Source: a virus
IMG/VR virus record: IMGVR_UViG_3300009128_001426
Span: 1 to 32,247 of that record
DNA: 32,247 nt
Direction: 5' to 3' (one strand)
Below the pieces are notes generated by a model that was not told the DNA's origin, did no database searches, and saw only the letters and a list, made by a program, of their open reading frames with translations. The position numbers and the translations under genes were made by a program. Of the stretch, positions 1 to 7,027 are shown piece after piece; position 1 is the first letter of the stretch; every line of letters starts with the position of its first letter.

Positions 1-11
1 GCTGAAGCGCA

Positions 12-275
12 TCAGGCCTCCAACCGAGCGGCGATCCACTCGGCGTTGCTGCCGCCGGTGTCTTCGCAGACCTGCCTGTAGGCGGTGACGGACATTACGC
101 ACGCGCCGTAGAGATCCGCCATCTCGCGCTTGACATCTTCCTTGCGCAGGACGCGTCCGGGGAGGGCGTGCGTCGGGTGACCGAGCCAGACCGATGCGCA
201 GCGGAGGTAGAATTCGTAGTTCGGGGTTCCGACGAGCACCCGGTAGTCGCGGCTGTTGATGGTGCGGGCTTCCAT
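12..275 (-). CDS. hypothetical small protein (87 aa)
   Basis: I do not recognise this protein. It has 87 residues, is soluble, and shows no signal peptide, membrane segment or metal-binding Cys pattern. It starts at an ATG only 2 nt after the stop of the preceding leftward gene, so it is probably translated from the same mRNA (unit L5, which also carries the VWA protein). Its last residues (RLEA) and the DNA coding for them resemble the end of the gene upstream (ELEA), possibly a short shared tail. Transcription continues past the left edge of the window. The call rests on an open frame, tight operon spacing and codon use like its neighbours. Confidence 0.7.
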   Translation of the reverse strand: MEARTINSRDYRVLVGTPNYEFYLRCASVWLGHPTHALPGRVLRKEDVKREMADLYGACVMSVTAYRQVCEDTGGSNAEWIAARLEA

Positions 276-277
276 GA

Positions 278-619
278 TCAGGCCTCCAGTTCGGCGAGGG
301 CACGTGCGAGGGCGAGGCGATCGGCGTCGGTTGTCTGGCCGTTGAGCCAGCGGTAAAGAATCTCTTTCTGGTGCGGAAGGCTTGCGCGCCCATGGGCATA
401 ATTCAGCGCGTAGGCGAAGCCCTGGGGGTCTTCGAGGTCAACGCGCTCGGTGTTTTCGGGGCCGAAGGTCGGGGCGTCCCATCCACCGGTGTCAACATCA
501 GCGGTGGACGTGAGCGTGGCAGCGTTCAGAGCGATGCATCGGCCGTAGTCCGGTCTTACGACTGGAACGGAGCGGGCCAGCGGGATGGCGGGCATGATGT
601 CGAGCCAGTTCGTTTCCAT
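278..619 (-). CDS. hypothetical protein (113 aa)
   Basis: Function unknown. The start ATG is fixed by a good ribosome site (AAGGAG, 7 nt before the ATG) inside the leader that recurs in this arm (GAACCACnnCAAGGAG followed by AAGACCATG). The C-terminal half is helical with alternating acidic and basic residues; the N-terminal half is rich in Pro, Thr and Val. No transmembrane segment or cysteine cluster is present. It lies directly downstream of the VWA gene with a 21-nt gap and is followed 2 nt later by the 87-aa gene, so it belongs to unit L5. Confidence 0.75.
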   Translation of the reverse strand: METNWLDIMPAIPLARSVPVVRPDYGRCIALNAATLTSTADVDTGGWDAPTFGPENTERVDLEDPQGFAYALNYAHGRASLPHQKEILYRWLNGQTTDADRLALARALAELEA

Positions 620-640
620 GGTCTTTCTCCTTGTCGTGGT

Positions 641-2206
641 TCAGGGAAGGGCGACCGCCACCTGTTTGGCATCGCCCTCGGTCTTGTCAATGTCCACGGC
701 CTCGTTGCAGATGGCCTGGACCGCAGGGGAAAGGCTCCCCCCGTTGACGGTGAGCCCGTAGACCTTCAGGCCTTCGTCAGCCTTCAGGGCTTCAAGGTCT
801 TCCATCACATCGGAAGGCAGCTTCTCGGCATGCCCGTCGGTCACCAGCACCAGGTCCGCGCGCTTGTCGCGGATGCTGGCAGGCAGGTTTCCGAGGGCCA
901 GCCGGAAGGCCGGGGCCAACTGCGTTCCACCCGAAGGACCCCGAGAAGCGATGGCCAGGGCCACCTTGCTGATATCGCCGATGGGCCGGGGGCTGCCGAC
1001 CGATCCGCTGGTGCGCCCCATGACCGGCAGCTCATACCCCTTGCCGTCAGCTGCGAGGTGGTGGACCGCAGTGATCCCGCCGTTGAACCCGATCACGGTG
1101 ACTGCTCTTTTCTCCTTCGCGCCGATCCCGACCGTAGCGATCCCTACCGCGCGGGCCCAGTCGTTGGGCTCTCCGATCATGGAGTAGCTTTCGTCCAGCA
1201 GCACCACGATGGGGCCCCTGCCCTGGGGCTCGCTGCCTTCCAACCGGTACTGGACCGCCTGGCGCTCCACGATGTCCCGAAGGGCCAGCAAGCGGAGCTT
1301 GGGGTGGCGCAGCCGAGCCAGGGAGCTGGGAAGCATCCGCCCGAGGTCCGCCCCGCGCTCGATATCCACCACCTCTTCCCTGGCGTTGACGTTCTTGACC
1401 TTCTTGCGCTGATCGGCGATCCGGCGAAGCCTGCCGGCCAGCTCCAAGCGCTTGCGCAGCGTGGGGTCGTTCTTCAGCTTCTCGGCCAGCTGCATGCGCT
1501 CGGGGTTGGGCTGGTCCGCAGCCGGAGGGGCCGCTTCCATCCCAGGGGCGAGCCCCGCGAGGGCTTCCTTGCCTTCGGCGGTCTCGGTGGTCGCGTTGCG
1601 CACCGCAGCCCGGAGGGCGGCCCGCATCTTGTCGGAGGCGGTGATCTTGGAGCTGCCCTTGCCGGGACCCTGGCCTTGGCCGTCCCCATCGCCTTCACCC
1701 TCGCCGTCTTCGGACTCTTCGCGCTCCTGCTCTTCCAGCAGCTCCGGCAGCTTGTCACCTACGGCCTTCAAGATGCCCTTGGCTGCGATGGCGCTGAAGT
1801 CGGGATCGCCCTGCACGGAAGCGCGCAGCTCTTCCCATTCGGGCAGCTCGTCCAGGATCGCATGAGCGGCTGGGGCCCATGGGGTCTCGGGGTCCAGCTG
1901 CTCGGGGTCCAGGGTTTCCGGGGCCCCATAAAGGCGCTCGAACACCTCGGTTCCGAAGGCGTGCGCCTGGTCGGCAGCTTCTTCGGTCCAAGCTTCCACC
2001 TGCTCGTTCGTCGCAGGGGGCGCGCCCTTCTCGGGCTCCAGCTTGCTGGGCTCGTGATTGTAGAGGGTTTCCCCGATCCGCTCCTGCTGGGCTTCCAGAG
2101 GAGGGCTGACCTGCAGCCTGGAGTCGTAGAGATAGGCCCCCCAGCGGCTGGTGTCGTATGCCAGCTGCCGGTGGGATTCGGTCTTGGCGGCGTGGTGGGC
2201 GCGCAT
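641..2206 (-). CDS. von Willebrand factor A domain protein, ViaA/CoxE-like
   Basis: A 521-residue VWA protein. The C-terminal domain (about 330-521) has a complete metal-ion-dependent adhesion site: DESYS at 338-342, Thr428 in GGT, and Asp457 in VTDG. An acidic, Gly-rich linker lies at about 160-186, and the N-terminal half is helical. VWA proteins with this layout (ViaA, CoxE, CobT-like) act with MoxR AAA+ ATPases, delivering or remodelling metal-bound targets. A RavA-type MoxR ATPase lies about 0.5 kb upstream in the next transcription unit, so a ViaA-like role is inferred. I chose the ATG at 2206 because it forms a TGATG junction with the preceding stop; an in-frame ATG at 2218 would overlap that gene further. 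E. coli ViaA is of similar size. The target of the phage version is unknown. Confidence 0.88.
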   Translation of the reverse strand: MRAHHAAKTESHRQLAYDTSRWGAYLYDSRLQVSPPLEAQQERIGETLYNHEPSKLEPEKGAPPATNEQVEAWTEEAADQAHAFGTEVFERLYGAPETLDPEQLDPETPWAPAAHAILDELPEWEELRASVQGDPDFSAIAAKGILKAVGDKLPELLEEQEREESEDGEGEGDGDGQGQGPGKGSSKITASDKMRAALRAAVRNATTETAEGKEALAGLAPGMEAAPPAADQPNPERMQLAEKLKNDPTLRKRLELAGRLRRIADQRKKVKNVNAREEVVDIERGADLGRMLPSSLARLRHPKLRLLALRDIVERQAVQYRLEGSEPQGRGPIVVLLDESYSMIGEPNDWARAVGIATVGIGAKEKRAVTVIGFNGGITAVHHLAADGKGYELPVMGRTSGSVGSPRPIGDISKVALAIASRGPSGGTQLAPAFRLALGNLPASIRDKRADLVLVTDGHAEKLPSDVMEDLEALKADEGLKVYGLTVNGGSLSPAVQAICNEAVDIDKTEGDAKQVAVALP

Positions 2207-2397
2207 CAGGCCACCCACTCGATCAGGTCATCGCCGTTGATCTCGACCTTGTCCATATCGAACAGAGTGTCAACGGCCTTCATGGCGTCCCGTTCGTTGA
2301 GCCCCGACCGGTGAATCAGCTCGGTCAGGTCGCCCCACTCGATGGGGGAGGCGATCTTGATGATGGCGGCGGTCATTGAGAGAGCGGCGGCTTCCAT
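2206..2397 (-). CDS. small protein, possible winged-helix fold (63 aa)
   Basis: A 63-residue protein. The start ATG follows AAGGAAGGAG in the repeated leader. An upstream in-frame ATG at 2445 would translate that leader as NHKEGA and is rejected. The sequence looks like a compact helix-turn-helix: a helix around TAAIIKIA, a second around WGDLTELIHRSG, a recognition-like helix NERDAMKAVDTLFDMD, then a short beta strand. This resembles small winged-helix proteins, but no family can be named. The stop overlaps the VWA start by one base, so the two are translationally coupled. Confidence 0.7.
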   Translation of the reverse strand: MEAAALSMTAAIIKIASPIEWGDLTELIHRSGLNERDAMKAVDTLFDMDKVEINGDDLIEWVA

Positions 2398-2449
2398 CTT
2401 GCTGGCTCCTTCCTTGTGGTTCTTGTCATCGTGGTTGATGCTCATTTGC

Positions 2450-2587
2450 CTACCTGAAGAGCGGACCGGATGCATCTACGAGGCGGTAGCTGGTGTGCCT
2501 GCTCGCGTGGCGTGCGGCGATGGCCTTGCTGTCGCTGCTGAAAATCGTTTTGCCAGTAAGTGAGTTGAAAACCTGGTAGCGGCGCAT
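2450..2587 (-). CDS. hypothetical 45-aa protein, first gene of unit L5
   Basis: A 45-residue basic protein with no recognised family. The ATG at 2587 is preceded by AAGGAAGGAG at proper spacing. A longer reading from 2635 would begin upstream of the predicted transcription start, since the -10 box lies at 2627-2632, so it cannot be right. It is the first gene after promoter 2627-2655. The gap to the next gene (2398-2449) holds only its repeated leader. Confidence 0.6.
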   Translation of the reverse strand: MRRYQVFNSLTGKTIFSSDSKAIAARHASRHTSYRLVDASGPLFR

Positions 2588-2626
2588 GTTCTTGGCTCCT
2601 TCCTTGTGGTTCCTTTCCATGATCAC

Positions 2627-2655
2627 AATATACACCCATAAGGGTTAAAGGGCAA
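2627..2655 (-). promoter_or_regulatory. sigma70-type promoter of unit L5 with palindromic operator
   Basis: Read on the minus strand: -35 TTGCCC, a 17-bp spacer, -10 TATATT. The spacer holds the dyad ACCC-ATAA-GGGT (2634-2645). The same arrangement occurs at 4563, 6107 and 7028. TTTCC directly precedes the -35, and the sequence CATGGAAAGG near the expected start site is also shared. Confidence 0.85.
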
Positions 2656-2675
2656 GGAAACAGGCAAAGAAAGCT

Positions 2676-2701
2676 AAAAAAGATGGGGCCCCGAAGGGCC
2701 C
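2676..2701 (-). terminator. intrinsic terminator ending unit L4 (after the RavA-like gene)
   Basis: On the minus strand GGGCCC, loop TTCG, GGGCCC, then CCATC and six Ts. A stable UUCG-type tetraloop hairpin with a T run lies 8 nt after the ATPase stop codon. It sits about 20 bp upstream of the next promoter's -35, a spacing repeated at the other unit boundaries. Confidence 0.9.
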
Positions 2702-2709
2702 TTCTCTCT

Positions 2710-3840
2710 CTACATATCGCCCAGCAGGTGCCGGGAAGCGGCCATGGCCAGTTCGCGCTGAAGCCCCTGGACCTTCTCCGCGATCTCCCCGATCTCGGGG
2801 TCGCCGGAATGGAGGTTCGCCAGGCTGCGCGCTTCGCGGGCCATGTCCCGCAAGCTGTGGTTCGCTTGGGCCAGAACTCCGGCGTTCCGCGCGGAGCTGT
2901 CGGCCATGTCCAGGTTCCCCAGCAGCTCCGTGGCCGCGTCCTGGATGCGGAGGGCCTTCTGCAGGTCGGGGTTGACCTTGGAGGCGATGGCCCCATGGAT
3001 GGCCGGGCGCTGCTCGGGGTCATCCCAGAGGGCATGCGCGAGGATCATCAGGTCGCGATGGGTCGCAGCTGCGCGCCCCTCGATCACCGCATGGGCTCTG
3101 ACCAGCCGGATGCACTTGCGCCAGCGCCGGTCCGAAGCCTCGATCCCGTGTTCCTGTTCCAGCTGCGCCTTCAGGTCCAGGACCGTGTCCAGGACCGAGT
3201 CCGGCAATTCCACCTGTTCGACCAGCGCGCGGAGCGCGGAGAGGTCCCCGGCTTCCAGCTTGCTGCGGACGGTGGGCTCGGCGGTCCCGCCCAGCAGGGT
3301 GCGCAGGCTGGACCGGCTGCGGATGGGCCCCACCCAGTGGCGTAGGACGAACCGATCGTAGAGCGCCTGCAGCGCGGTATCCTGGGGCAGCTCGTTCGAG
3401 GCGCCAACGGCCAGCTCCAAGGGGATGGGGATCCGCTTGCCGCCATCGTCGAACGCGCGCTCGTTCAGGGCGGTCAGCAGCGCGTTCAGGATGCTGCTGT
3501 TGGCCTTGAAGATCTCGTCCAGGAAGGTGAACTGCGCGCTGGGTAGGTAGCCAGCGGTCACCCTGCGGTATTCATCATTTTCGAGGCCCTTCAGGGAGAT
3601 GGGCCCGAAGACCTCTTCGGGTACGCTGAAGCGGGTCATCAGGACCGAGAAGCAGCTGCCTGCGAACGCGCCGGAGACAGCGTTCACCAGGGCGCTCTTG
3701 GCGGTTCCCGGAGGGCCCAGCAGTAGCACATGCTCGCCCGCGATCAGGGCGGTCAGGATGCTGCGGATCTCGTCCCTGCGCTCGTAGAAGGCGCCGTTCA
3801 GTTCGGATTCCAGGGTGCGGATACGGTCGGTGGGGTTCAT
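2710..3840 (-). CDS. RavA-like MoxR-family AAA+ ATPase
   Basis: A 376-residue MoxR AAA+ ATPase. Walker A is GPPGTAKS (42-49), Walker B FTFLDE (104-109), the sensor-1 segment is GASNELP (about 147-152), and the arginine-finger segment LYDRF includes Arg163. Signature stretches MTRFSVPEEVFGP (68-80) and SDRRWRKCIRL (237-247) closely match what I recall of E. coli RavA, placing it in the RavA subgroup. MoxR ATPases are cytoplasmic chaperone-like hexamers that work with VWA partners; a VWA gene lies in the next unit. The start at 3840 follows CAAGGAGCAAGACC; an in-frame ATG at 3891 lies inside the previous gene and lacks this site. RavA's usual C-terminal LARA/triple-helix parts are largely missing: E. 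coli RavA is about 500 residues. Last gene of unit L4. Confidence 0.92.
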   Translation of the reverse strand: MNPTDRIRTLESELNGAFYERRDEIRSILTALIAGEHVLLLGPPGTAKSALVNAVSGAFAGSCFSVLMTRFSVPEEVFGPISLKGLENDEYRRVTAGYLPSAQFTFLDEIFKANSSILNALLTALNERAFDDGGKRIPIPLELAVGASNELPQDTALQALYDRFVLRHWVGPIRSRSSLRTLLGGTAEPTVRSKLEAGDLSALRALVEQVELPDSVLDTVLDLKAQLEQEHGIEASDRRWRKCIRLVRAHAVIEGRAAATHRDLMILAHALWDDPEQRPAIHGAIASKVNPDLQKALRIQDAATELLGNLDMADSSARNAGVLAQANHSLRDMAREARSLANLHSGDPEIGEIAEKVQGLQRELAMAASRHLLGDM

Positions 3841-3862
3841 GGTCTTGCTCCTTGCTGTGGTT

Positions 3863-4195
3863 CTAGTTGAAGGCTTCGCGCTGGGCGGCATCGTCCAGCA
3901 GGTCCGCGTAGCGATCCCAGAGGCGTTCCATCCAGTTTTCTTCCAGGACCGAGCCCCCGGTGCTCCCGGATGAGAAATTGCCGTCCTCGTTCAGGGTGAT
4001 CGCCATGGAAAGCTCCTCGCCGTTCCTGCGAACGCTGATCGAGTAGGTCGCACGGGTAGCGGTCACCATGTACCGGAGGTGGCAGCCATGGGTCTCGGCC
4101 CAGTCCAGCAGATGGAAGGTCCAGCCGTCGCTGCCCCGGGGGGCGATCTGAAAAGCGGCCTTGGCGAGAGTGTCGCGGGCGGTGAGGGCGTTCAT
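3863..4195 (-). CDS. hypothetical protein (110 aa)
   Basis: Unknown function. It has 110 residues, with a helical start, a central region likely to be beta-rich (TRATYSISVRRNGEELSMAITL) and an acidic helical C-terminus. The start at 4195 has GGGAG in the repeated GAACCAC leader. The upstream in-frame ATG at 4342 would overlap the preceding gene and is rejected. The stop TAG opens the leader of the RavA-like gene (TAGAACCACAGC), so stop and ribosome site are packed together. It sits between the 106-aa gene and the RavA-like ATPase, so a role with that ATPase (adaptor or substrate) is possible but unsupported. Confidence 0.75.
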   Translation of the reverse strand: MNALTARDTLAKAAFQIAPRGSDGWTFHLLDWAETHGCHLRYMVTATRATYSISVRRNGEELSMAITLNEDGNFSSGSTGGSVLEENWMERLWDRYADLLDDAAQREAFN

Positions 4196-4217
4196 GGTCT
4201 TGCTCCCTGTGGTGGTT

Positions 4218-4538
4218 CTACGCGGCAGCCAGCTCGTCAGCTTCGACCTGGTCCCAGGTGCGGAAGCTGACCTTCGCGGCCTTGCGAGGGGTGGAAAGGT
4301 CGATCTTGGAAGCAGTGGCGTGCTCCCAGATCCCGAGGTCATTCTGCACCTCGAAGCAGCCCGTGCGGTAGGAGCCCTTCGGCATCCCGGCGGCCCGCGC
4401 GGCGGCCAGCGCGTCTTCCAGGTTCATGTTCGCGGCCAGCTCCAGCGTGATGCTGAAGGCAGGGAGGCTCCGGGGGTCAACCCGGTTGCTCTCGGCGCGG
4501 AAGAAGAAATCCCAGGAGATGTTCTTGGCTTCGTTCAT
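4218..4538 (-). CDS. hypothetical protein (106 aa), first gene of unit L4
   Basis: Unknown function; 106 residues, mixed alpha/beta. The start ATG at 4538 follows GGAAAGAGACC. The earlier in-frame ATG at 4571 lies upstream of the predicted transcription start because the -10 box is at 4563-4568, so it is excluded. It is the first cistron behind promoter 4563-4591 and is followed by the 110-aa protein and the RavA-like ATPase. The stop TAG is part of the next leader (GCGTAGAACCACCACAGGG). Confidence 0.75.
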   Translation of the reverse strand: MNEAKNISWDFFFRAESNRVDPRSLPAFSITLELAANMNLEDALAAARAAGMPKGSYRTGCFEVQNDLGIWEHATASKIDLSTPRKAAKVSFRTWDQVEADELAAA

Positions 4539-4562
4539 GGTCTCTTTCCTTTCCATGTTTTC

Positions 4563-4591
4563 AATATACACCCGTAGGGGTTAGAGTGCAA
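4563..4591 (-). promoter_or_regulatory. sigma70-type promoter of unit L4 with palindromic operator
   Basis: Minus strand: -35 TTGCAC, 17-bp spacer, -10 TATATT. The dyad ACCC-GTAG-GGGT (4570-4581) sits in the spacer at the same position as in the other three promoters. TTTCC precedes the -35. Confidence 0.87.
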
Positions 4592-4611
4592 GGAAAAAGA
4601 GAGGGAAAGGT

Positions 4612-4642
4612 AAAAAAAAAGCCCCATCTCGGCAATAGGGCT
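4612..4642 (-). terminator. intrinsic terminator ending unit L3
   Basis: Minus strand: AGCCCTAT, 7-nt loop, ATGGGGCT (8 bp, one T-G pair), followed by a run of nine Ts. It lies 31 nt after the stop of the 460-aa gene and just upstream of promoter 4563-4591. Confidence 0.92.
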
Positions 4643-4673
4643 TCGTTCGATTTCGGCGCTCGTCAGGCGTTGG

Positions 4674-6056
4674 TCAGGCGGCTGCGCAAGCCTTCTCGGG
4701 CTCGACCATCGCAGCTGCCAGCACATCGGCTTCCAGATCCTTCCGGCTGTACCCCTTCCCGAAGTTCCGGGGCTCGTCGCCGGTCAGGCGCTGGAACTCG
4801 TCCCGCAGATCCGCGGCGCTCATGGCCTTGACGCTCTTCGCGTAGACCTGCAGGTCGGGAGCCCCGGAAGGCTCGTTGGCCGAGTCCTCGGGGTTCGAGT
4901 CCTGGGGCTCGGCCAGCTCCAGCTGCGCGAAGCGCAAGATCGAGGTTTCGCCTTTCCTGGCGATCAGGGTGGCCTGCAGCCCCATCTCCCGCAGGGTGGC
5001 CCGGGGGGAATAGTTGTCCGTGTTCCAGTACGCGGGCTTGGTGATCGCGGTCTTGGACCAGCCGGCTTCGGCCAGCTGCGCGCCGGTCACCTCGTCGCCG
5101 TACTGCTCGCGCAGATCCTCGATCTTGCTCTTCAGCTTCTCGCTGGGGGTCCGCGCGGAGCTTCCGCCGTTCGTCGGCTTGGGGCCCTGCCCGTCCAGGA
5201 TGAACCGCGCTCGGTCTTCGGCACTGCCGATGGAGCCCAGCAGGGAGTCCAGCTGGATGTTCAGGCAGTCCGCGTAGAGCCGGGCCTGGTCGCGCAGCTC
5301 GCGGAACTCGGCGAAGGTGCGATCGGAGATCTTGCTGGAGGTGCGCTTGGTGGCACTCTCCCAGCCGTCCAATCGCTGCTTGATGTCCTTCAGCTTGCCG
5401 ACCAGGCTGCCCTGGGCGGAAGCGCCGATGGAGTCCCGGCTGTCCCCGGTGTCGGCCACATGGGAGACGTGGAACTGGGATTTCCCGAGCTGCCGGACCA
5501 CGCGGGCGATCCGGTCCAACTCGTCCATGCCCTGGGCGGGGACGAACACGATGCCGCCGGAGCGTCGCAGGTTGAAGGCTCCCAGCTGCGCCAGCGGGGC
5601 CTTGATCAGGTTGGGGCGAATCCACTCGTGGTTCAGGTACTGGAAGCGCCAGGAGATGCACTCATGCACTTCGTCGGCTTCGATCGTGTTGCCCTGTTCG
5701 ATGCGGATGGGGGTTCCGCCCTGCATGTCCGAGTAGACGATCCGGTCCACCTGCTCCCAGGCGACCTTCTTGGGGCCGATGCGGACGCGCTTCAGGATCC
5801 CGACGATCATGGTGTCGGAGTCGCTGAAGACCACATCAGCCTTGAAGCGTTCGGCGTTGCCAGCGCCCTTGCGCCAGCTGTTGGCCCCCTTGCGGATGGC
5901 CTGCTGCGGCTTGATGTCGGGGACCTTGATGTCCCACTTCTCGAAGCCGAGGATCCCGCGCAGCTCCGCGGGGCTGATCTTGCTGTCGAGCAGGTCCCAC
6001 CATGCGAGGGCTCCGATACCCTGGGCGAGGTCGTGTGCGATGGTCTGGTCGGTCAT
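4674..6056 (-). CDS. phage protein of unknown function (460 aa), possibly DUF6744-like
   Basis: A 460-residue protein and the only gene of unit L3. I tentatively liken the N-terminal two thirds to the large phage family DUF6744, from memory only; no catalytic motif is evident. The mid region (about 215-300) is helical and may be coiled coil. The C-terminus (about 410-450) has a motif of the form LxxxFxRLTGxEP...YSRxxL. Almost the same motif ends the unrelated 366-aa protein at 22341-23441 and resembles DUF2924-type sequences. The start ATG has AAGGAG seven nt upstream. The unit has its own operator-bearing promoter and a strong terminator, suggesting independent, high expression. Confidence 0.85.
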   Translation of the reverse strand: MTDQTIAHDLAQGIGALAWWDLLDSKISPAELRGILGFEKWDIKVPDIKPQQAIRKGANSWRKGAGNAERFKADVVFSDSDTMIVGILKRVRIGPKKVAWEQVDRIVYSDMQGGTPIRIEQGNTIEADEVHECISWRFQYLNHEWIRPNLIKAPLAQLGAFNLRRSGGIVFVPAQGMDELDRIARVVRQLGKSQFHVSHVADTGDSRDSIGASAQGSLVGKLKDIKQRLDGWESATKRTSSKISDRTFAEFRELRDQARLYADCLNIQLDSLLGSIGSAEDRARFILDGQGPKPTNGGSSARTPSEKLKSKIEDLREQYGDEVTGAQLAEAGWSKTAITKPAYWNTDNYSPRATLREMGLQATLIARKGETSILRFAQLELAEPQDSNPEDSANEPSGAPDLQVYAKSVKAMSAADLRDEFQRLTGDEPRNFGKGYSRKDLEADVLAAAMVEPEKACAAA

Positions 6057-6106
6057 GGTCTTGCTCCTTGTTGAGGCGCTTTGTGGTTCTTCCTGGCGCC
6101 TGTTCT

Positions 6107-6135
6107 AATATACCCCTTTACGGGGTAACCGGCAA
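6107..6135 (-). promoter_or_regulatory. sigma70-type promoter of unit L3 with palindromic operator
   Basis: Minus strand: -35 TTGCCG, 17-bp spacer, -10 TATATT. The dyad here is longer, ACCCC-GTAAA-GGGGT on the minus strand (6112-6126). The -35 box abuts the stop codon of the upstream gene, and no separate T-run terminator is seen before it. Confidence 0.82.
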
Positions 6136-6342
6136 CTATTCGTCGCCGAAAGCGTCTTTCCATGCGTCGTGCTCTTCCGCCTCGGTCAAGGGCCGCAGGC
6201 CCTCTTCCGCCTCGATGAGGATCGGGGCGTAGTACCCGGAGCGCGTCCCGATGAACGCGGCTTCGGAGACGGAGCGGTAATCTCCGCAGGCCTCGAAAGC
6301 CGGGGGGACGACATAGTTGCGATGGCTCTGGTAGCGGTACAT
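6136..6342 (-). CDS. hypothetical 68-aa protein
   Basis: A 68-residue acidic protein, rich in Tyr in its first half. No family recognised. The ATG comes 3 nt after the stop of the zinc-finger gene, with GGAAGGG as a weak ribosome site. Last gene of unit L2; its stop codon directly touches the -35 box of the L3 promoter. Confidence 0.7.
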   Translation of the reverse strand: MYRYQSHRNYVVPPAFEACGDYRSVSEAAFIGTRSGYYAPILIEAEEGLRPLTEAEEHDAWKDAFGDE

Positions 6343-6345
6343 GGT

Positions 6346-6672
6346 TCAGCCCTTCCCGTTGATGCGGTTGAGAGCCAGAACCCCGCGGTCCTGGATGTTC
6401 ACGGCGCGAGCACCCTTGCAGGTGGGGCAGCGAGGGAACAGAGCATCGATCGCGCGCTTCGTCGCGATGGGCCCCAATTCGGCGGGGATGCACACGCCAG
6501 ACCAATCAGGGCGCTGCTTGGAAGCGTACCCGGTGCCGTTGCAGTCGGGGCAGAGATCCCCGAAGCTCGGGGTAGGCTTGCCACGCTTGGCGCGTCGGCG
6601 GCAGATGGCATGGGACCCGCTGAAGAGGGTTCCGGCGGTGCCTCCGCAGTGCTTGCAAGATTCGAGGTTCAT
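6346..6672 (-). CDS. DnaJ-type zinc-finger protein (108 aa)
   Basis: A 108-residue protein with three Cys pairs in DnaJ-like CxxCxG context: CKHCGG (6-11), CPDCNGTG (41-48) and CPTCKG (about 82-87). No J domain is present, so this is a free-standing zinc-binding protein, as often found in phage early regions. It may bind nucleic acid or host proteins, but its partner is unknown. The start has AAGGAGAAAGACC ahead of the ATG. Two stem-loops (6700-6734) separate it from the preceding gene of the same unit. Confidence 0.85.
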   Translation of the reverse strand: MNLESCKHCGGTAGTLFSGSHAICRRRAKRGKPTPSFGDLCPDCNGTGYASKQRPDWSGVCIPAELGPIATKRAIDALFPRCPTCKGARAVNIQDRGVLALNRINGKG

Positions 6673-6699
6673 GGTCTTTCTCCTTGGGTGGCTTCCCGG

Positions 6700-6734
6700 A
6701 CGCCCGAAGGCGTTTCGGCCCCTGCCACGGGGCC
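6700..6734 (-). other. two adjacent stem-loops between genes of unit L2
   Basis: Minus strand, in order: GGCCCC-GTGGCA-GGGGCC (6717-6734), then ACGCC-TTCG-GGCGT (6700-6713), a UUCG tetraloop. Neither has a T run, so they are more likely RNA-stability or processing elements, or a partial attenuator, than a terminator. Confidence 0.6.
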
Positions 6735-6745
6735 TCGTCAGCGGG

Positions 6746-6982
6746 CTACGCAGCGAGCCTGTAGCTGTCGATGGCGTAGGGCTTCATGCCAGCGGGAAGC
6801 ATGTCTGCGGTGCGGTTCTTGGTTGAGACGAGGACACAGCTCATTTTGTTGGTCATGATGACCCGACAAAGAATTACGTCTTCCAGGGTTCCCCTGACTG
6901 TGCAACCTTCAGCTCTGACCGTGAGCTTGATGGAGGTATTGCCGGCGGCGTTGATGGCATTTTCGAGTTCGTTGCGGGTCAT
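6746..6982 (-). CDS. hypothetical 78-aa protein, first gene of unit L2
   Basis: A 78-residue protein, likely a small beta-rich fold (alternating strands KLTVRAEG, CTVRGTLEDVILCRVIM, SCVLVSTKN). No family recognised. The ATG at 6982 has GGAG 7 nt upstream. An in-frame ATG at 7021 lies at or before the predicted transcription start of promoter 7028-7056 and would translate the leader, so I reject it. The gene is visibly less GC-rich than its neighbours. Confidence 0.72.
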   Translation of the reverse strand: MTRNELENAINAAGNTSIKLTVRAEGCTVRGTLEDVILCRVIMTNKMSCVLVSTKNRTADMLPAGMKPYAIDSYRLAA

Positions 6983-7027
6983 TCTCTTTCTCCGGTTGAG
7001 GTCTTTCCGTTCCCTTTCCATGATCTA

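Noticed and set aside
371-2314. Long plus-strand open frame opposite the VWA gene
   Set aside because: It lies antisense to a gene with clear VWA motifs, has no ribosome site, and its protein is compositionally odd. High GC makes such mirror frames common; the same applies to 17480-19228, 22149-23543 and 24207-25403 on the minus strand.
2588-2635. ATG at 2635 (and 4571, 7021) as gene starts
   Set aside because: These codons lie at or upstream of the predicted transcription starts from the TATATT boxes, and the extended proteins translate the repeated leader. The downstream ATGs with ribosome sites are used instead.
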